The notes: generated from the letters alone by a model not told the origin. Positions 20,701 through 29,974 are shown, counted from the first letter of the stretch. The stretch: DNA of 64,000 nt from Cavia porcellus (GCF_034190915.1 NW_026947514.1:1178001-1242000); one strand, 5' to 3'. Made by a program: numbers and translations.

Positions 20701-23475
20701 TTTCTCCTATACCCCGAAAGTTAACTTAAAACCCCTTGATTAAAAATACCCTTCCCTCAAAGAGGTTTGGTTATAAAGCTCACCGTGATTTGCCTTTAAC
20801 AAGAAATGACAGCTATTAAAAAACAAATTACATTGTGTTTTACATCTGCTAACTAAGATCGGGAGAATTAATCTTCTCTGCTGAGTATGCACCAGCTGAA
20901 GTTTAGAGACCAGGACTAGGAGACAACTGGGCTGAGAGGATGGCCAGCACTCTGGCCCTGGCCCTCCGAGGTCAGCAGAGCCCCAGATATGAGAGAACTT
21001 TCCAACAGGACCCTGCAAGTCTGGCTCGTTACCCATCTCCAGAGCAGGGAGACTGATGGCCAGGAGGCAGACCTGCAAGATGTGACTGTGCCCAAGGAGG
21101 GTCGCCAGCAGAAAGGTCTGTCTGTGACCCGTCTTGGCAGTTGATAGCTACAGGAGTGGAGGGTTCTGTTCACGGTTCCAGGAGTGAAGCTTCAAGAGGT
21201 TTTCTGACCTTGACAGATAGCAAAAGGTCAAGATAATGAACACATCGGGCCTTAAACATCTGGCAGAAAAGTACAATAAAAAAGATAAACTTTTGCCATC
21301 TGTCTATATGTCCTCCAAAATAAGTTATATACTGTAAGACACTTTGGTCTCTCTCTCTCTCCTAAGTGTGTGTATGTGTGTATATATATACAAATATATT
21401 CCTCCAAAATCAGATGACAGCAGACATTCTAACAACAGTATTCTCATCTTACTATGAAAGATGAATGTGTATACATTCCTGATCCTTCTAATATCTCTGT
21501 GGCTATTCAGATATTAGATGACAGATCAGGGCCATATTAGATTCTAAAGTTCCCTGGACCTTCTCCTCACCTCCTTATGGAAGCTTACTGCTGAGTCTTC
21601 CTAGTAAAACACTGTTTATTATATCCGTAACAGTCTCGTTGATTTCATTGTTCGGCTCACACTTATTTAACTGGTCTTTGGCCTTATCTATACTACAACT
21701 GCGTAAGAGCCAGACCTCAAGATAAGCAACCAAAACCGAACCCATGTGCTCCCAAGAGACGAAATAAAGAAGAACCCTGGCCTGGTAAAGTCTAGTCGAC
21801 ATGGGTCACCTCGGGAGACAGCCACGGCCCAGGTCATCACCGTGCTTGCACGCCCGCCCACCCACCACTCGCTTCCTCTTAGATCAGTATTATTCAGTCA
21901 GCTCACAGGACCCCTCTGTCAGTTGAGCATTTCTCTTCTTCTTCTTCTCTGGCCTCACCCAAAGCCCCGCTGCCTCCCCAGAGTTGGACCTTAGGGTCTG
22001 GGATACGTCCTCGCCTTCCTCCCTGGTTCTCAACCAGACACCTCTTGCCATCCCAGTGAAGCCAGGCAGCCGCATGGCTCCCAGCGCCAACACCCAGCTC
22101 CCATCGGCTCTGAAGGAACTGAAACCAGTTACCTCTCGCCTGCTCCGACACCCCAGTTCCCAGCACCCCGCCCTCCTATCTTCTATCTCCCCATTACCGA
22201 GTCCTAGATTTCAAAGACGCCTTCTTTACTCTTCCCGCGCACCCCGCCCCTCTTCACCTCTACTTCAGTCAGACCCGCTCTCTCCTTTCCTGCAGCCCGT
22301 CTCATGGACCTTCCGCAGGGGTCTCAGGGCTCCTCCCCGCAGCAGGCTGCTGCCTGCACCACCCTCCTTCTCTCATTCAGGCCCTGTCTTTTTGGACCCT
22401 GTCGCAGTTCTTACAAGACCACATCCAAACAGTCACTAATGGGCAGTAGTGGCTCTTCTCCTCCCCAAGGGCTGCTTCCTGCTAGGGTGCCCACTCTGCA
22501 CACGGGACACGTAGGCAGCGGGCATAAGAAACAGTGTCCATCTCCCTTCTTTTTCCTTTCTGTTTGTCACAGTAAAAAGACAGGATGTAAGGTGTGATTC
22601 AGATGTGACTCTCTGGGTACCCAAGCTGCCTGCCAGCAGAGGCACTGTTCCCAGCTCAGCACTGGTGCCTGTGGCCAATAGAAGACGTGATAAAGAGGTA
22701 AGATGCAGCAGGCTGCATCCCACGGCCCAACATTCACGCCACCGGACACTTCAGGACCTCACCCGCTGAGGCACGGGACACCCAGAGAGCTTTGCCCACT
22801 GACGTTTACTGAGATCTTCCTGCCCGTGCCCTTGCCTTCTTACTAACCCTAGAAGGAGCCCACTTGGCTTTAGTCCCTGCCGACAGCCGTCCACCCTCTG
22901 TCTGCCTGCGCCCAGGTACAGTGAGCACCACGCCACGCTGCCCCCACACGGCCTGGTGGTCTGGGGCAGCCTCTGCCTCCCACCGCTCCTCACAGTGACT
23001 GATCAGCAAGGCAGAAGCTCGAGCTGGTTCTGAGGAGCCTGGCCAGGCCCAGAGTGGAAGATGGGACAGAATTAAGCCCAGGCTCATCTTCCAGGAGGAG
23101 GGCACACCAGGGGAAGGTGTCATTCTCCAGCTGCGGTGTGCACGTGTGGCTGGCAGGGGCCTAGATGTCCAGCGCAGGGCTGGTGGCAGAGGGCAGCTGG
23201 GGCTGTAGGGCAGATAGAGGTGGGCAGGGCAGCGGAGGTGCCAGCTGAAGGGCGGCCCACCCACAGAGGCAAGCTGGCGGGCCCAGAGGGCGCAGGGCAG
23301 CAGGGCAGAGCCGACCTTGGGCTCAGGGACTCCCCGGCTCCAGCACCTGTGGGATTCGCAAGGCCGCTAGGGGGCGAAGCTCCTCCGACTCACCCCCGCC
23401 CTTGCTCTGCATGCCCAAAGTGCCGCCAGTGTAGATGAGCAGCAGGTGCCTCTCGGAGCCTGATGCGCGCGCCAT
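5707..23475 (-). CDS. ASPG: Asparaginase with ankyrin repeats, complete 16-exon gene
   Basis: Sixteen coding exons joined at GT/AG sites give 1,698 coding bases (565 residues), close to the human 573. The enzyme hydrolyses L-asparagine to aspartate and ammonia; the rat orthologue is also known as a 60-kDa lysophospholipase. Residues 1 to about 360 form the bacterial type I asparaginase domain. Catalytic residues are visible as TGGTLG (Thr19), HGTDT (Thr116, Asp117), TKVD (Lys188) and PGYATS (Tyr308), the set known from guinea pig asparaginase 1. Residues about 422-560 carry ankyrin-type repeats. The start ATG at 23,475 has G at -3 and +4. There is no signal peptide: the N-terminal hydrophobic stretch is the first beta strand with the catalytic Thr, so the protein should be cytosolic. 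Coding exons: 23394-23475, 18171-18279, 17541-17652, 16071-16196, 15520-15603, 14912-15038, 11896-12008, 11046-11228, 10851-10958, 10429-10551, 9457-9552, 9124-9287, 7515-7601, 6171-6270, 5854-5916, 5707-5727. All phases agree and no in-frame stop occurs. Confidence 0.97.
5854..5916 (-). CDS. ASPG: ASPG exon 15
   Basis: 63 bases, 21 codons, residues 539-559 ([20 protein letters not shown] then P), acceptor CCCCCACAG, donor GTGAGT. Confidence 0.93.
6171..6270 (-). CDS. ASPG: ASPG exon 14
   Basis: 100 bases, residues about 505-538, donor GTGAGT. Encodes [20 protein letters not shown] and YDGRSALCV, an ankyrin-like repeat. Confidence 0.95.
6450..6517. repeat. Imperfect CA-rich repeat in ASPG intron 14
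   Basis: Alternating CA/TA/TG dinucleotides (tacatacacacatg... twice). Low-complexity simple repeat. Confidence 0.8.
7515..7601 (-). CDS. ASPG: ASPG exon 13
   Basis: 87 bases, residues about 477-504, donor GTGAGG. Encodes [20 protein letters not shown] and ends AGTELCR, as in the human protein. Confidence 0.95.
9124..9287 (-). CDS. ASPG: ASPG exon 12 (ankyrin repeats)
   Basis: 164 bases, residues 422-476, donor GTACCT. Encodes [20 protein letters not shown] and [14 protein letters not shown], two clear ankyrin repeat cores. Confidence 0.97.
9457..9552 (-). CDS. ASPG: ASPG exon 11
   Basis: 96 bases, 32 codons, residues 390-421, donor GTGAGC. Encodes [15 protein letters not shown], the helical start of the ankyrin region. 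Confidence 0.95.
10429..10551 (-). CDS. ASPG: ASPG exon 10 (linker)
   Basis: 123 bases, 41 codons, residues 349-389, donor GTATGC. Begins [11 protein letters not shown], then a poorly conserved Ser/Pro-rich linker between enzyme and ankyrin domains. Confidence 0.95.
10851..10958 (-). CDS. ASPG: ASPG exon 9
   Basis: 108 bases, 36 codons, residues 313-348, donor GTACAC. Encodes [20 protein letters not shown], the last conserved helix of the catalytic domain. Confidence 0.97.
11046..11228 (-). CDS. ASPG: ASPG exon 8 (Tyr308)
   Basis: 183 bases, 61 codons, residues 252-312, donor GTGAGA. Encodes [20 protein letters not shown], the conserved core of the asparaginase C-terminal subdomain, and ends PGYATSL with Tyr308. 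Confidence 0.97.
11523..11682. repeat. Inverted repeat arm A, ASPG intron 7
   Basis: About 160 bases that pair with arm B at 12,181-12,341 on the opposite strand; long blocks such as gaaaccagggcctggcctga and gcctgtgtcccagtggga are identical between arms. Overall identity looks about 85 percent by eye with small gaps. The element is not a recognisable B1 or ID SINE. Confidence 0.85.
11896..12008 (-). CDS. ASPG: ASPG exon 7
   Basis: 113 bases between acceptor TCCTCAG and donor GTAGGC, residues 214-251 ([20 protein letters not shown], then LLRLYPGIP). Because 113 is not a multiple of three, skipping it would break the frame. The exon sits in the loop between two inverted repeat arms. Confidence 0.97.
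12181..12341. repeat. Inverted repeat arm B, ASPG intron 6
   Basis: Reverse-complement partner of 11,523-11,682. Together the arms bracket about 500 bases that include ASPG exon 7, so the pre-mRNA can fold into a long stem with the exon in the loop. Confidence 0.85.
12833..12985. repeat. Direct repeat copy 1, ASPG intron 6
   Basis: 153 bases repeated at 13,791-13,943 with about seven substitutions and no gaps (about 95 percent identical). The copies are offset by 958 bases. Both end with CAGGTAAGGGCCA, which on the plus strand resembles a splice donor but is antisense to ASPG. Confidence 0.95.
13791..13943. repeat. Direct repeat copy 2, ASPG intron 6
   Basis: Second copy of the 153-bp unit. 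The high identity and lack of gaps suggest a fairly recent local duplication. Flanking sequence differs, so only this block was copied or retained. Confidence 0.95.
14912..15038 (-). CDS. ASPG: ASPG exon 6 (catalytic Lys188)
   Basis: 127 bases between acceptor CCTCCTAG and donor GTAAGC. Encodes [20 protein letters not shown], including Lys188 of the proton-relay triad, and the conserved [13 protein letters not shown] stretch. Confidence 0.97.
15240..15350 (-). repeat. B1-type SINE fragment, ASPG intron 5
   Basis: Plus strand reads gttgcccaggctgggcttga, cctcagcctcccatagtgctgggatt and caccaccttgcctggc, the reverse complement of a 7SL-derived B1 monomer. It lies antisense to B1 consensus, that is, in the same sense as ASPG. 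Confidence 0.8.
15520..15603 (-). CDS. ASPG: ASPG exon 5
   Basis: 84 bases, 28 codons, residues 144-171, donor GTACCC. Encodes [20 protein letters not shown], matching the human [20 protein letters not shown] segment. Confidence 0.97.
16071..16196 (-). CDS. ASPG: ASPG exon 4 (catalytic Thr116/Asp117)
   Basis: 126 bases, 42 codons, residues 102-143, donor GTACCA. Carries [20 protein letters not shown], the second asparaginase signature, then the VILTGAQ strand. Confidence 0.98.
17040..17110 (-). repeat. B1-type SINE remnant, ASPG intron 3
   Basis: Short decayed match to the central B1 segment (cttgaacttgtgatcctcct, ctgagtagctgggatgac). Confidence 0.6.
17541..17652 (-). CDS. ASPG: ASPG exon 3
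   Basis: 112 bases between acceptor CCTGCAG and donor GTAGGG. Encodes [20 protein letters not shown], the conserved loop binding the amino-acid substrate (DSSDMT), ending at residue 101. Confidence 0.97.
18171..18279 (-). CDS. ASPG: ASPG exon 2
   Basis: 109 bases between acceptor CCCACAG and donor GTGAGT. Encodes [20 protein letters not shown] and onward to residue 63; aligns with the human [20 protein letters not shown] segment. Confidence 0.96.
19560..20060 (-). mobile_element. Possible LTR or 3'-UTR-like segment
   Basis: Read on the minus strand, this stretch has moderate GC, no B1/ID match and ends with GAATAAAAGCC near 19,565, a form common at the R region of LTRs and at 3' UTR ends. 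I cannot define boundaries or a target duplication. Open frames in it are short and show no motif. Confidence 0.3.
21345..21400. repeat. Simple repeat (TC, TG, TA)n
   Basis: Runs of tctctctctctc, tgtgtgtatgtgtg and tatatatata in succession. Confidence 0.85.
21955..22440 (+). pseudogene. Decayed endogenous retrovirus pol (RT N-terminus) fragment
   Basis: Broken frames on the plus strand match landmarks of gammaretrovirus-type (class I ERV) reverse transcriptase in the right order. These are a VWDT-like segment and an IPVKPGS-like segment near 21,990-22,070, a [12 protein letters not shown] segment near 22,105-22,145, a VLDFKDAFF motif near 22,200-22,230 and a LPQG-like motif near 22,305-22,320. 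The motifs fall in different frames and the stretch between the third and fourth is much shorter than in intact pol, so deletion and frameshifts have inactivated it. It lies antisense to ASPG. No gag, env or flanking LTR of the same element could be paired with it. Confidence 0.65.
23394..23475 (-). CDS. ASPG: ASPG exon 1 (start codon, catalytic Thr19)
   Basis: 82 coding bases from ATG to a GTGAGT donor; residues 1-27 plus one base. Contains [10 protein letters not shown], the first asparaginase signature with nucleophile Thr19. Followed by a 5.1-kb intron. Confidence 0.97.
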
Positions 23476-23640
23476 GCCTGCGGCTAAGCCACTGAGAGGA
23501 CCTGGACTGGCGACTTTGTAGCCTACGGAGAGGGCCGGGCCCAGAAGCAGCGGGGCGGAGCCTGCCCGGCAGGCGACTGGGGCAGGAGGAGGGATCAGGA
23601 CCCAGCGGGGGCGGGGTGGGGCACGCCTGGTGACTCAGGC
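23476..23640 (-). promoter_or_regulatory. ASPG: ASPG promoter region
   Basis: GC-rich sequence directly upstream of the ASPG ATG, with several GC boxes in the minus sense (CCCCGCCCCCGC near 23,605-23,616, CTCCGCCCCGC near 23,550-23,560). CpG density is raised from about 23,330 to 23,620. No convincing TATA box. Transcription start not determinable from sequence. Confidence 0.65.
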
Positions 23641-24173
23641 TTCCCCTTTCAAAGGTCCAGGTCCCTACACTTCACCTCCTTACTTGGGGCCTGTGTCAGG
23701 TGGATCGTGGCTGGTGCACCTGGCCAAGCAACGCTACACACCCCGTGGAGGGAGAGGGCCGGGACCCAGGGTACCCTCCAAGGAGGGCACACCCGGACAC
23801 CCGGACCGACTTCCTCCACTGCCCGACTCCGCCAGCAGAGCCTGCGCCAGAACCCCAGGTCTGCTCCTCAGCGTGGCCAGAGACGGGGGAGGGGGGGGGC
23901 TTCCCGGAATGAGGAAACCGTGGGTTCTGTTGGACCCGCAACCCCACCCGCCTAGCCCACTCATTCTGAAAGTGCAACCCCAGGCCCTACCCCAGACCTG
24001 CTGACTCAGGACACCCCAGGGGCACAGACTTGGGTGCCTTGCAGCCTCCTAACTTGAAAGCCCAAGTTCAAGAACCACTGGTCTAACCCAAGGCCAGCAA
24101 ATTAAGGCTCCAGGAGGGAACCTGGCCCTCTTCCATTGTGAGTGGAGCTGTATCCTACAGTATCCTGGGTGGT
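23641..24173. other. Intergenic, upstream of ASPG
   Basis: GC-rich, no repeat family or exon recognised. Open frames overlap in all directions, as expected of stop-poor GC-rich DNA. Confidence 0.5.
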
Positions 24174-24270
24174 GGGGCTTTAGCTCAGCGGTACAAGCAC
24201 CTGCCTTACAAGCGCGAAGTCCTGAGTTCAATCCCCAGCATTGCTGCCCCCCAGCCAAAAAAAAGCACAG
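24174..24270 (+). mobile_element. ID SINE
   Basis: tRNA-Ala-derived ID element: ggggctttagctcagcggta (A box), gagttcaatccccagc (B box), then an A-rich tail at 24,259. It resembles a tRNA gene but has the ID terminus and no 3' acceptor stem pairing. Confidence 0.9.
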
Positions 24271-26309
24271 CATCCCTGCTCCTTCCCGTGCTGTGTGACA
24301 GGCACAGGAGTTCTCGGAAAGGAGCCCAGAAGGGCTGGAGAGCAGCCCACCCTGCCCACGTCCTCCTGCATGACCTCCACCTTGAGGATTCCATTCTCAT
24401 GGGTCATGAGCAGCAGAGAGCCCAGCTGCTTCACGCCTCAAAGGGAGGGTCCTGAGGTGCAGTGCTGCCTGGCTCTGTCCATGTGCACCCTGTACCCCTG
24501 CCCACAGTGGTCAGTGCACCTCGCAGACAGGGCAGCTGACAGCCCTGTTGCCAGTGGGCACGAGGTGATCACCAGCCGAGGGCCTTGCTGCCAGGGCTTC
24601 CTCTCCCCGACCAGCTGCCGCTCTCGCCTCTACTCTCCTGCCTCCTACGCCTGCCTGGGCAGCGCACTCAAACCTCACTGTGCATGTGGATTCTGCTGAT
24701 GTTCGAGGTCCCTTCGCACAGAAAGAACTGAGACACAGAGCCCCCGGCAGCGACAGCTGTTCCTGAATCTGCCAACAGCTGGAAGGAAAAGTGAGGAAGG
24801 TGGGCAGCGGTGGGTGGGGACGTGGGCGAGGGGTCTCAGGCCCGCTGGGCAGCGGTACATGGGAAAGTGGCACAGAAGCCGCAGTCCTCGGGAGGCAGGC
24901 AGTGGGCGCCCTGCCGAGAAGCGACTGGGGAGCAGCTTTTCAGACCTGGACTCGCTGCCCATCGGGAAGAGGCCACCTGGCCCACCACTGCCCATGACCA
25001 CAGGATGTGCCTCTGGGGTGGGATGGGACATGAAATGCAGAAAGGAGACCAGGAAATGGGACAGCCAGGACCCAGGGGAGTTCCCCAGGCCATCTGCACC
25101 AGCGTCCCGTGGTTACATCTGGGCCCCAGATTCCTGGGGTGGGCCTCACGGATTCAGGATGCTCCTGAGACGGCAGGTTGGGCGATGCAGAGAATGCTTG
25201 AGCCACCTGTGCCCCAAAAAGCCACCCACACCCGGAGCCTGGGCCGGCACCCTCAGGGCTGGCGCCTGCTCCTGGGCCTCCTACCCCTTCCACAGAAGCC
25301 TAGAACCCCCGACCCAACTTTCCAGGGTCCCATTTATCTGCAAGTGGAAAATCTCTGACTGATAAAATCTTCCTGCACATCTTACTGATGTCTGAAGGCT
25401 CTTTTTCCTCAGTAGGAATCAGGTGCCAAGTCCAGTGCAGCCCTCAAAGTTCCCGGGGGAAGGACATCGAGAGCAAGGAGAAATAAAGACAAAAGGGCGT
25501 ACACAGAAAGCTGAGGGCAGGTGAGTCCTGTCTCCAGCTGAGAGGAAAGGAACCACTCAACACTGCAGCCAGTTTATTTATACATTTTGCAAATTGGTGT
25601 CAACCTTGGACTGGAGCAGCTGGTTTACAAGGCCCACCACAAGCTCTCTTTGTTTTTGAACTGGTATTGCCCCCCCTCCATGTGTGATCAATTTCCAGCT
25701 TTAGCCACTCTCAAGTCAGTGAACTTGCAAACTTCTACAGAAGGGTAGGCTGGGTTCCAGCCTCAGGGACATCCTTGGACCCAACCCAGTGACACCACAA
25801 CACAGCAACAGTGTGGCAACTGATCCAGATGGGTCGGTCAGCGGACAAGCTTCCTCAGAAGCACAGGGTGGTCTCAGGTGAGGCACTGTCTTTGCAGCTA
25901 GAAAAGCTCACAGACAGCACCGTGGCAGCAAGGGGACACCCGTCACTGCTGAGGGGAACCAAAGAACACCATAGTATCCACCACACCATCAGCAGGGACA
26001 GGAAATCTTCCAGTAAATGGTGCGAGAACAGCAAGATGTTCACACAGGGAAAAATAAACTCTGACCCTCCCCTCGCCAATCACAGATGTGAACTTGGGGT
26101 GGGTCACAAGCCCATATGGATAATCCTAAGGCTATCGGGGTTCCAAAAGAAGACAGAGAAGAGTCTCTTTGTGTCCTGAGTGGACAAAGGTTGATTAGGT
26201 AAGAAACGCCAGGAACTAGCCCTAAAACAAAACATATCATTAAACCCCTAAATTTCTGTTCACCATTAAAAAATGAATGAATCATATACAAAAACTGACT
26301 CAAAATGGA
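24271..26309. other. Intergenic, nothing identified
   Basis: About 2 kb without a recognisable gene, SINE or LTR. Sequence changes from GC-rich to more AT-rich near 25,350. Possibly very old repeats that cannot be told by eye. Confidence 0.45.
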
Positions 26310-26410
26310 TCAAAAACACTGAGCACTGTGTCGCACGCCTGGAATGCCAGCACTCGGGAGGCAGAAGCCAGAGGGTTGGGAGTTACAGCCAGTCTGGGCC
26401 CTGTTGCAAC
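26310..26410 (+). mobile_element. B1-type SINE
   Basis: Plus-sense B1 pattern: cacgcctggaatgccagcac, tcgggaggcagaagccagag and an A/C-rich end. Confidence 0.75.
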
Positions 26411-26616
26411 AACAACAGCATCAGAAAAGCGTTAAAGACTTAACATGAGTCCTAAATACATGATTAAATGGGACTTTGTAGTTATTTCTAGATATGACCT
26501 CAAAAACCACAGGCAACAAAGCAGAAGTACACAAAACCTAACCTGTATGTGCATCTGAAGGCACAATTCACAGAGGGAAATGGCAAACCGCAGATGGGAG
26601 GATATATTCGCAAATC

Positions 26617-26708
26617 CTTTTTTTTTTTTAAGTACCGGGTATCGAACTCACGACCTTACACTTGCCAGGCAGGTACTTAACGTCGCTGAACTAAATCCCC
26701 AGCCCCTT
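26617..26708 (-). mobile_element. ID SINE inside L1
   Basis: Minus-sense ID (plus strand ends ctaaatccccagcccc) flanked by the direct repeat gcaaatc at 26,610-26,616 and 26,709-26,715, a target-site duplication. Confidence 0.9.
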
Positions 26709-26808
26709 GCAAATCATTTATTATTTGATAAGTAGTAAATATCTAGAATACAGGAGAGGAGATCTGTAACTCAACACAGAATCAACTGAATTAAAAAACA
26801 GGCAAAGA

Positions 26809-26902
26809 TGGGGGCTGGGGATTTAGCTCAGCGGCATAAGTGCCTGCCTTGCAAATGGATGGTTGTGACTTTGATCCCTGATACTGATAAAAATAAAAAA
26901 AG
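26809..26902 (+). mobile_element. ID SINE inside L1, with target duplication
   Basis: Starts gggggctggggatttagctc; A-rich tail. A 16-base direct repeat (aaaaaacaggcaaaga) occurs at 26,793-26,808 and 26,905-26,920, so the insertion boundary is clear. Confidence 0.93.
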
Positions 26903-27159
26903 AAAAAAAACAGGCAAAGAACTGGAGTAACATGTCTCCAAAGATGATATGCAAATGGCTAAGGAGCTCATGAAAAAATGTACATCACTAATCATCATGG
27001 AATTGCAAATCAAAACCACAATAAAATGCCATATCACACTTTAAAAAGCAGGGAAGTGTTTGCAAGGATACAGAGAAACTGGAATCCTTGTGCATTCCTT
27101 GGTGGAACTGTGAAGCTGTTCACTCACTATGGGAAAGTTTGGAGGTTCTTCAAAAAAAT

Positions 27160-27166
27160 TAAGGTT
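27160..27166. repeat. Target-site duplication, left copy
   Basis: taaggtt, repeated at 30,592-30,598 on the far side of the HAL1-like element. Confidence 0.8.
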
Positions 27167-27958
27167 GGGGAGTCCAGAAGAACATGGCAGATAGATAGCA
27201 GCAGCCTCGGAGGCTCTCTGAAAAACTGCACTTGAAATCTAGGAATGGGGCCGGGCAGGAAGTCCTAGGCAAGGGGGGATATTCTTTGCTGACCCAGGAA
27301 CAAACTAAATTAAGAGAACCTGGAAACACAATTCTGGTGATACAGCAAGAACAGATAAGGTCTTAGAATGGAAGCCGGACCCACGCTATTGGAAACTGCG
27401 ATTTTAATCACCTGCAGCCGCTGTTGCATCCCAGTCGGCACAGCGGGGAGAGAGGCACAAAGGCTCGGAGAGTGGGAAGCATTGGAAGGAGTTGGGAGCA
27501 GGACTGGCTGGGTGCCCTGCATCAACCTTCGGTGAGTGAGCGAATTGGGACCCTTCCATAGAGAAGGAGGCTTCAGTGGAGGACATACTCGGACCGGGCA
27601 GACTTCCCGGAACGAGATGCTGCAGTGACTTCAGTCACATATCCCCCTCTCAAGCGGGATTAGTAGGGAGTGCCTGGCCTACGAGACGCCGCTAGCTGAG
27701 ACCCAATAGGCTAGCCCAACTAGGTCCCAGCACCTGGAGGTGCACCCTAGCAGTGAAGCCTTCAGTAGGTTGACCTGCAGGGGCGGCCCGGCATAGACTG
27801 CCCAGCTCTGTGTCTCCCTGGTGCATTGCGGTGGGCGGGAACACCTGGCCGGCGCAATTCAAACAGACTGGCTGACAGGGAAGGAAGCTGGGCCTCCTAT
27901 AAATGCTTAAATATAAGGAACAAAGAATATAGGAAGAGGGAGCAACAAGAAAGGGTCC

Positions 27959-28851
27959 TTGGCCCCCAATCCTGAGAAACATGCAACATCAGACACGGCA
28001 CCAATAGACATAAAGCGATATCTCCAGAGCCTCATAGACGAGTTCAGGAATGAAGTTATTAATGACCTGAAACAAGACATAAGCAGAATAGTTAGAGAAA
28101 TGCTAAGCATTGCCCAAGAAAAAATAGATGGTGGAATGGAAGAACAGAAAAAAAGGGGAGAATTACTTGATAGAGAAGATAGAGAAAACATAGAATATGT
28201 AAAACAGGTTCAAAGAGATTACCAGGAAACTAAAAACTCTATCGAAAACTGGCATAACAGCTTGAAAGAAACTAAGGACAGATTATCTGAACTGGAGGGC
28301 AGATTTGTAATATGGGAGCATGAAATGAAAAAATTCTTAAAAATAACAAAAAAACAAACAGCAACAATACAAAAACTAGAAGATGGTAAGAGGATCTATA
28401 ACTTAAGAATTAAGAACATAAGAGAAGAAGTGGGGACACAAACAAATGGACTACAAAAGCTATTCACAGAAATAATCCAAGAGAATTTCCCTAATTTAGC
28501 AAATGGTAAAGATACTCAGATATATGAGGCATACAGGACTCCAGCCACCTACAACCCAAACAGAGCTACACCCAGGCATATAATAATCAAAATTCCAGAA
28601 ATCCAATATAAGACAGAATATTAAAAGTCATCAGAGACAAGAAACAGATCACTTACAAGGGAACAGCCATCAGAATTACAGCAGACTTCTCGGCACAAAC
28701 CATCAAATCACAAAGAGCATGGGGGGAAATAATTCAAGCTTTGAAAGATAATAACCTCCAGCCAAGATTGATATATCCTGCACAGAAATTGATGGAAAAA
28801 CAAGGTGCTTCCAGGATAAAGAGGAAGTAGGGGAATTTGCAACCACCAACT
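27959..28851 (+). pseudogene. L1/HAL1 ORF1 protein gene, frameshifted
   Basis: The open frame from ATG 27,959 runs 221 codons to TAA at 28,622. The residues after the start form a long charged coiled coil (about residues 15-150, heptad-rich, for example LKETKDRLSELEGRF), then the ORF1p RNA-binding domain beginning RIYNLRIKNIREE and PRHIIIKIP. Just before the TAA the continuation moves to another frame (RDKKQITYKGTAIR, ADFS), and near 28,797 in an A-run it moves again for the final segment, which ends at about 28,851. ORF1p is the nucleic-acid chaperone that coats L1 RNA. Two frameshifts mean this copy is dead. Confidence 0.85.
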
Positions 28852-29659
28852 CAACTCTATAGAGAATACTGCAGGATAGTTTAAAAAAGGAAAATACCAA
28901 GATTCCACAAATAGTGGCAGAGAGGCCACAATGAATGGAGCAGAAAGCAAAATGAAGAAGACAAACTTACAACAAACGACAGAAAAAGAGCTCAACAGAA
29001 ATGAGGCAGAGAAGATTGGATGGTAGGAACAGCTATTTTGGAGAAAACAAGACATCATAATAGCTAGTGCTGATTTAGTATTATCTTGTTTTGAAGTCCC
29101 ATCAAACTTGTATTCTTCTGTCTCCATTGGTCTTAAAAGGTTGTATCTTATTGGATTTTATTATATATGATAATATAAGCAAAAACTTTCATAGGCAAGG
29201 AGTTTATATAGAAATCATTGTTCATTTTCTTTTAATTGGTTCTAAATACCCTGTAATAATATCATTCTCTTGAATGGTTTTATAGTGTCTTGATAGGTTT
29301 GGTACTACAGTATAAGAAGTTATACTCAAAGATTTCAAGGAAAGAGACACTATGGTAACTATTGTTATGTTAGGATATCTTGTGGTGAAACACTATTTTG
29401 CTTAAATGGTTATGTTTTGACCTGCGCTGTTCTGTTGTTATGCCCTCTTTTATCTCAATCCCCTTTCTTAATTATTTACTTTTTTCTTTTTATCTTTTTA
29501 ATTAAGGGAAAAATAAAAAATAGCAGGATACATTATAGTAACCTACTTTGATTTCCTATTAACTTGATTTGAAATCCTGTATTGCCCTCACCATCTTGTT
29601 TTGACTGATTTTCCTCTATTCTGCTTTGCTTGATAGTACCAAGATCGAAAGTACAGGCA

Positions 29660-29974
29660 TGACCGGCGCAGCCCCAATGAAACAGGAGACGCTCTTGTGG
29701 GCGACAGTTAACTGCTGCTTTATTTACGCGGGTTCTGGTTTATATATTTGGCCGTGACCAATCACAGGCTGCCACGAGGAAGCAGGGAGGGAATGGGACG
29801 CAGGCTCTGGCTAATATACCCAGCTGTGGCCAATCAGGGGTTGCCACAGAGTACGGAGTGAGCACAGGGTGCGCACGGGTTGGCTAATTTAAAGAGGGAC
29901 GTAGCGCATTGCAGAAGCTGGCATGGTCCTTAGTCCCGGGTGGGGTATGGTATGTTGAGCGCCTGCGCCCAACA
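29660..29974 (-). mobile_element. Solo LTR, class II ERV-like, inside the HAL1-like element
   Basis: 315 bases from TG to CA on either strand; minus sense starts TGTTGGGCGCAGG. In minus order it has ATTGGCCAC/ATTGGTCAC CCAAT-type boxes, a TATATAAACC box near 29,735, and AATAAAGCAGC near 29,715. Flanks are caggca (29,654-29,659) and taggca (29,975-29,980), a 6-base target duplication with one mismatch, the length usual for ERVK/IAP-type elements. There is no internal sequence, so it arose by LTR-LTR recombination. Confidence 0.85.

Larger units (their letters stand above)
18280..23393 (-). other. ASPG: ASPG intron 1
   Basis: 5.1-kb first intron. It holds an LTR- or UTR-like stretch near 19,560-20,060, a CA-rich tract near 20,380-20,425, an alternating pyrimidine-purine stretch near 21,350-21,400 and a decayed gammaretrovirus-like pol fragment at about 21,955-22,440. 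The rest looks unique or too decayed to classify. Confidence 0.8.
26430..27159 (+). mobile_element. Old L1, 3' portion (5' half of split copy)
   Basis: Plus-sense L1 sequence with typical landmarks of the ORF2 end (catcactaatcatcatggaa, gcaaatcaaaaccacaataa, ggaggttcttcaaaaaaatt). It is interrupted by two ID elements (26,617-26,708 and 26,809-26,902) and ends where a HAL1-like element starts. The same L1 resumes at 30,599. Confidence 0.85.

Noticed and set aside
24178..24245. tRNA gene for Ala
   Set aside because: A and B boxes are present, but the body is ID SINE with an A-rich tail and the stems do not pair as in a true tRNA. Same reasoning applies to all ID copies.
28703..29127. 139-codon minus-strand frame across the HAL1-like element
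   Set aside because: Antisense shadow of A-rich ORF1 and 3' sequence; no motif.
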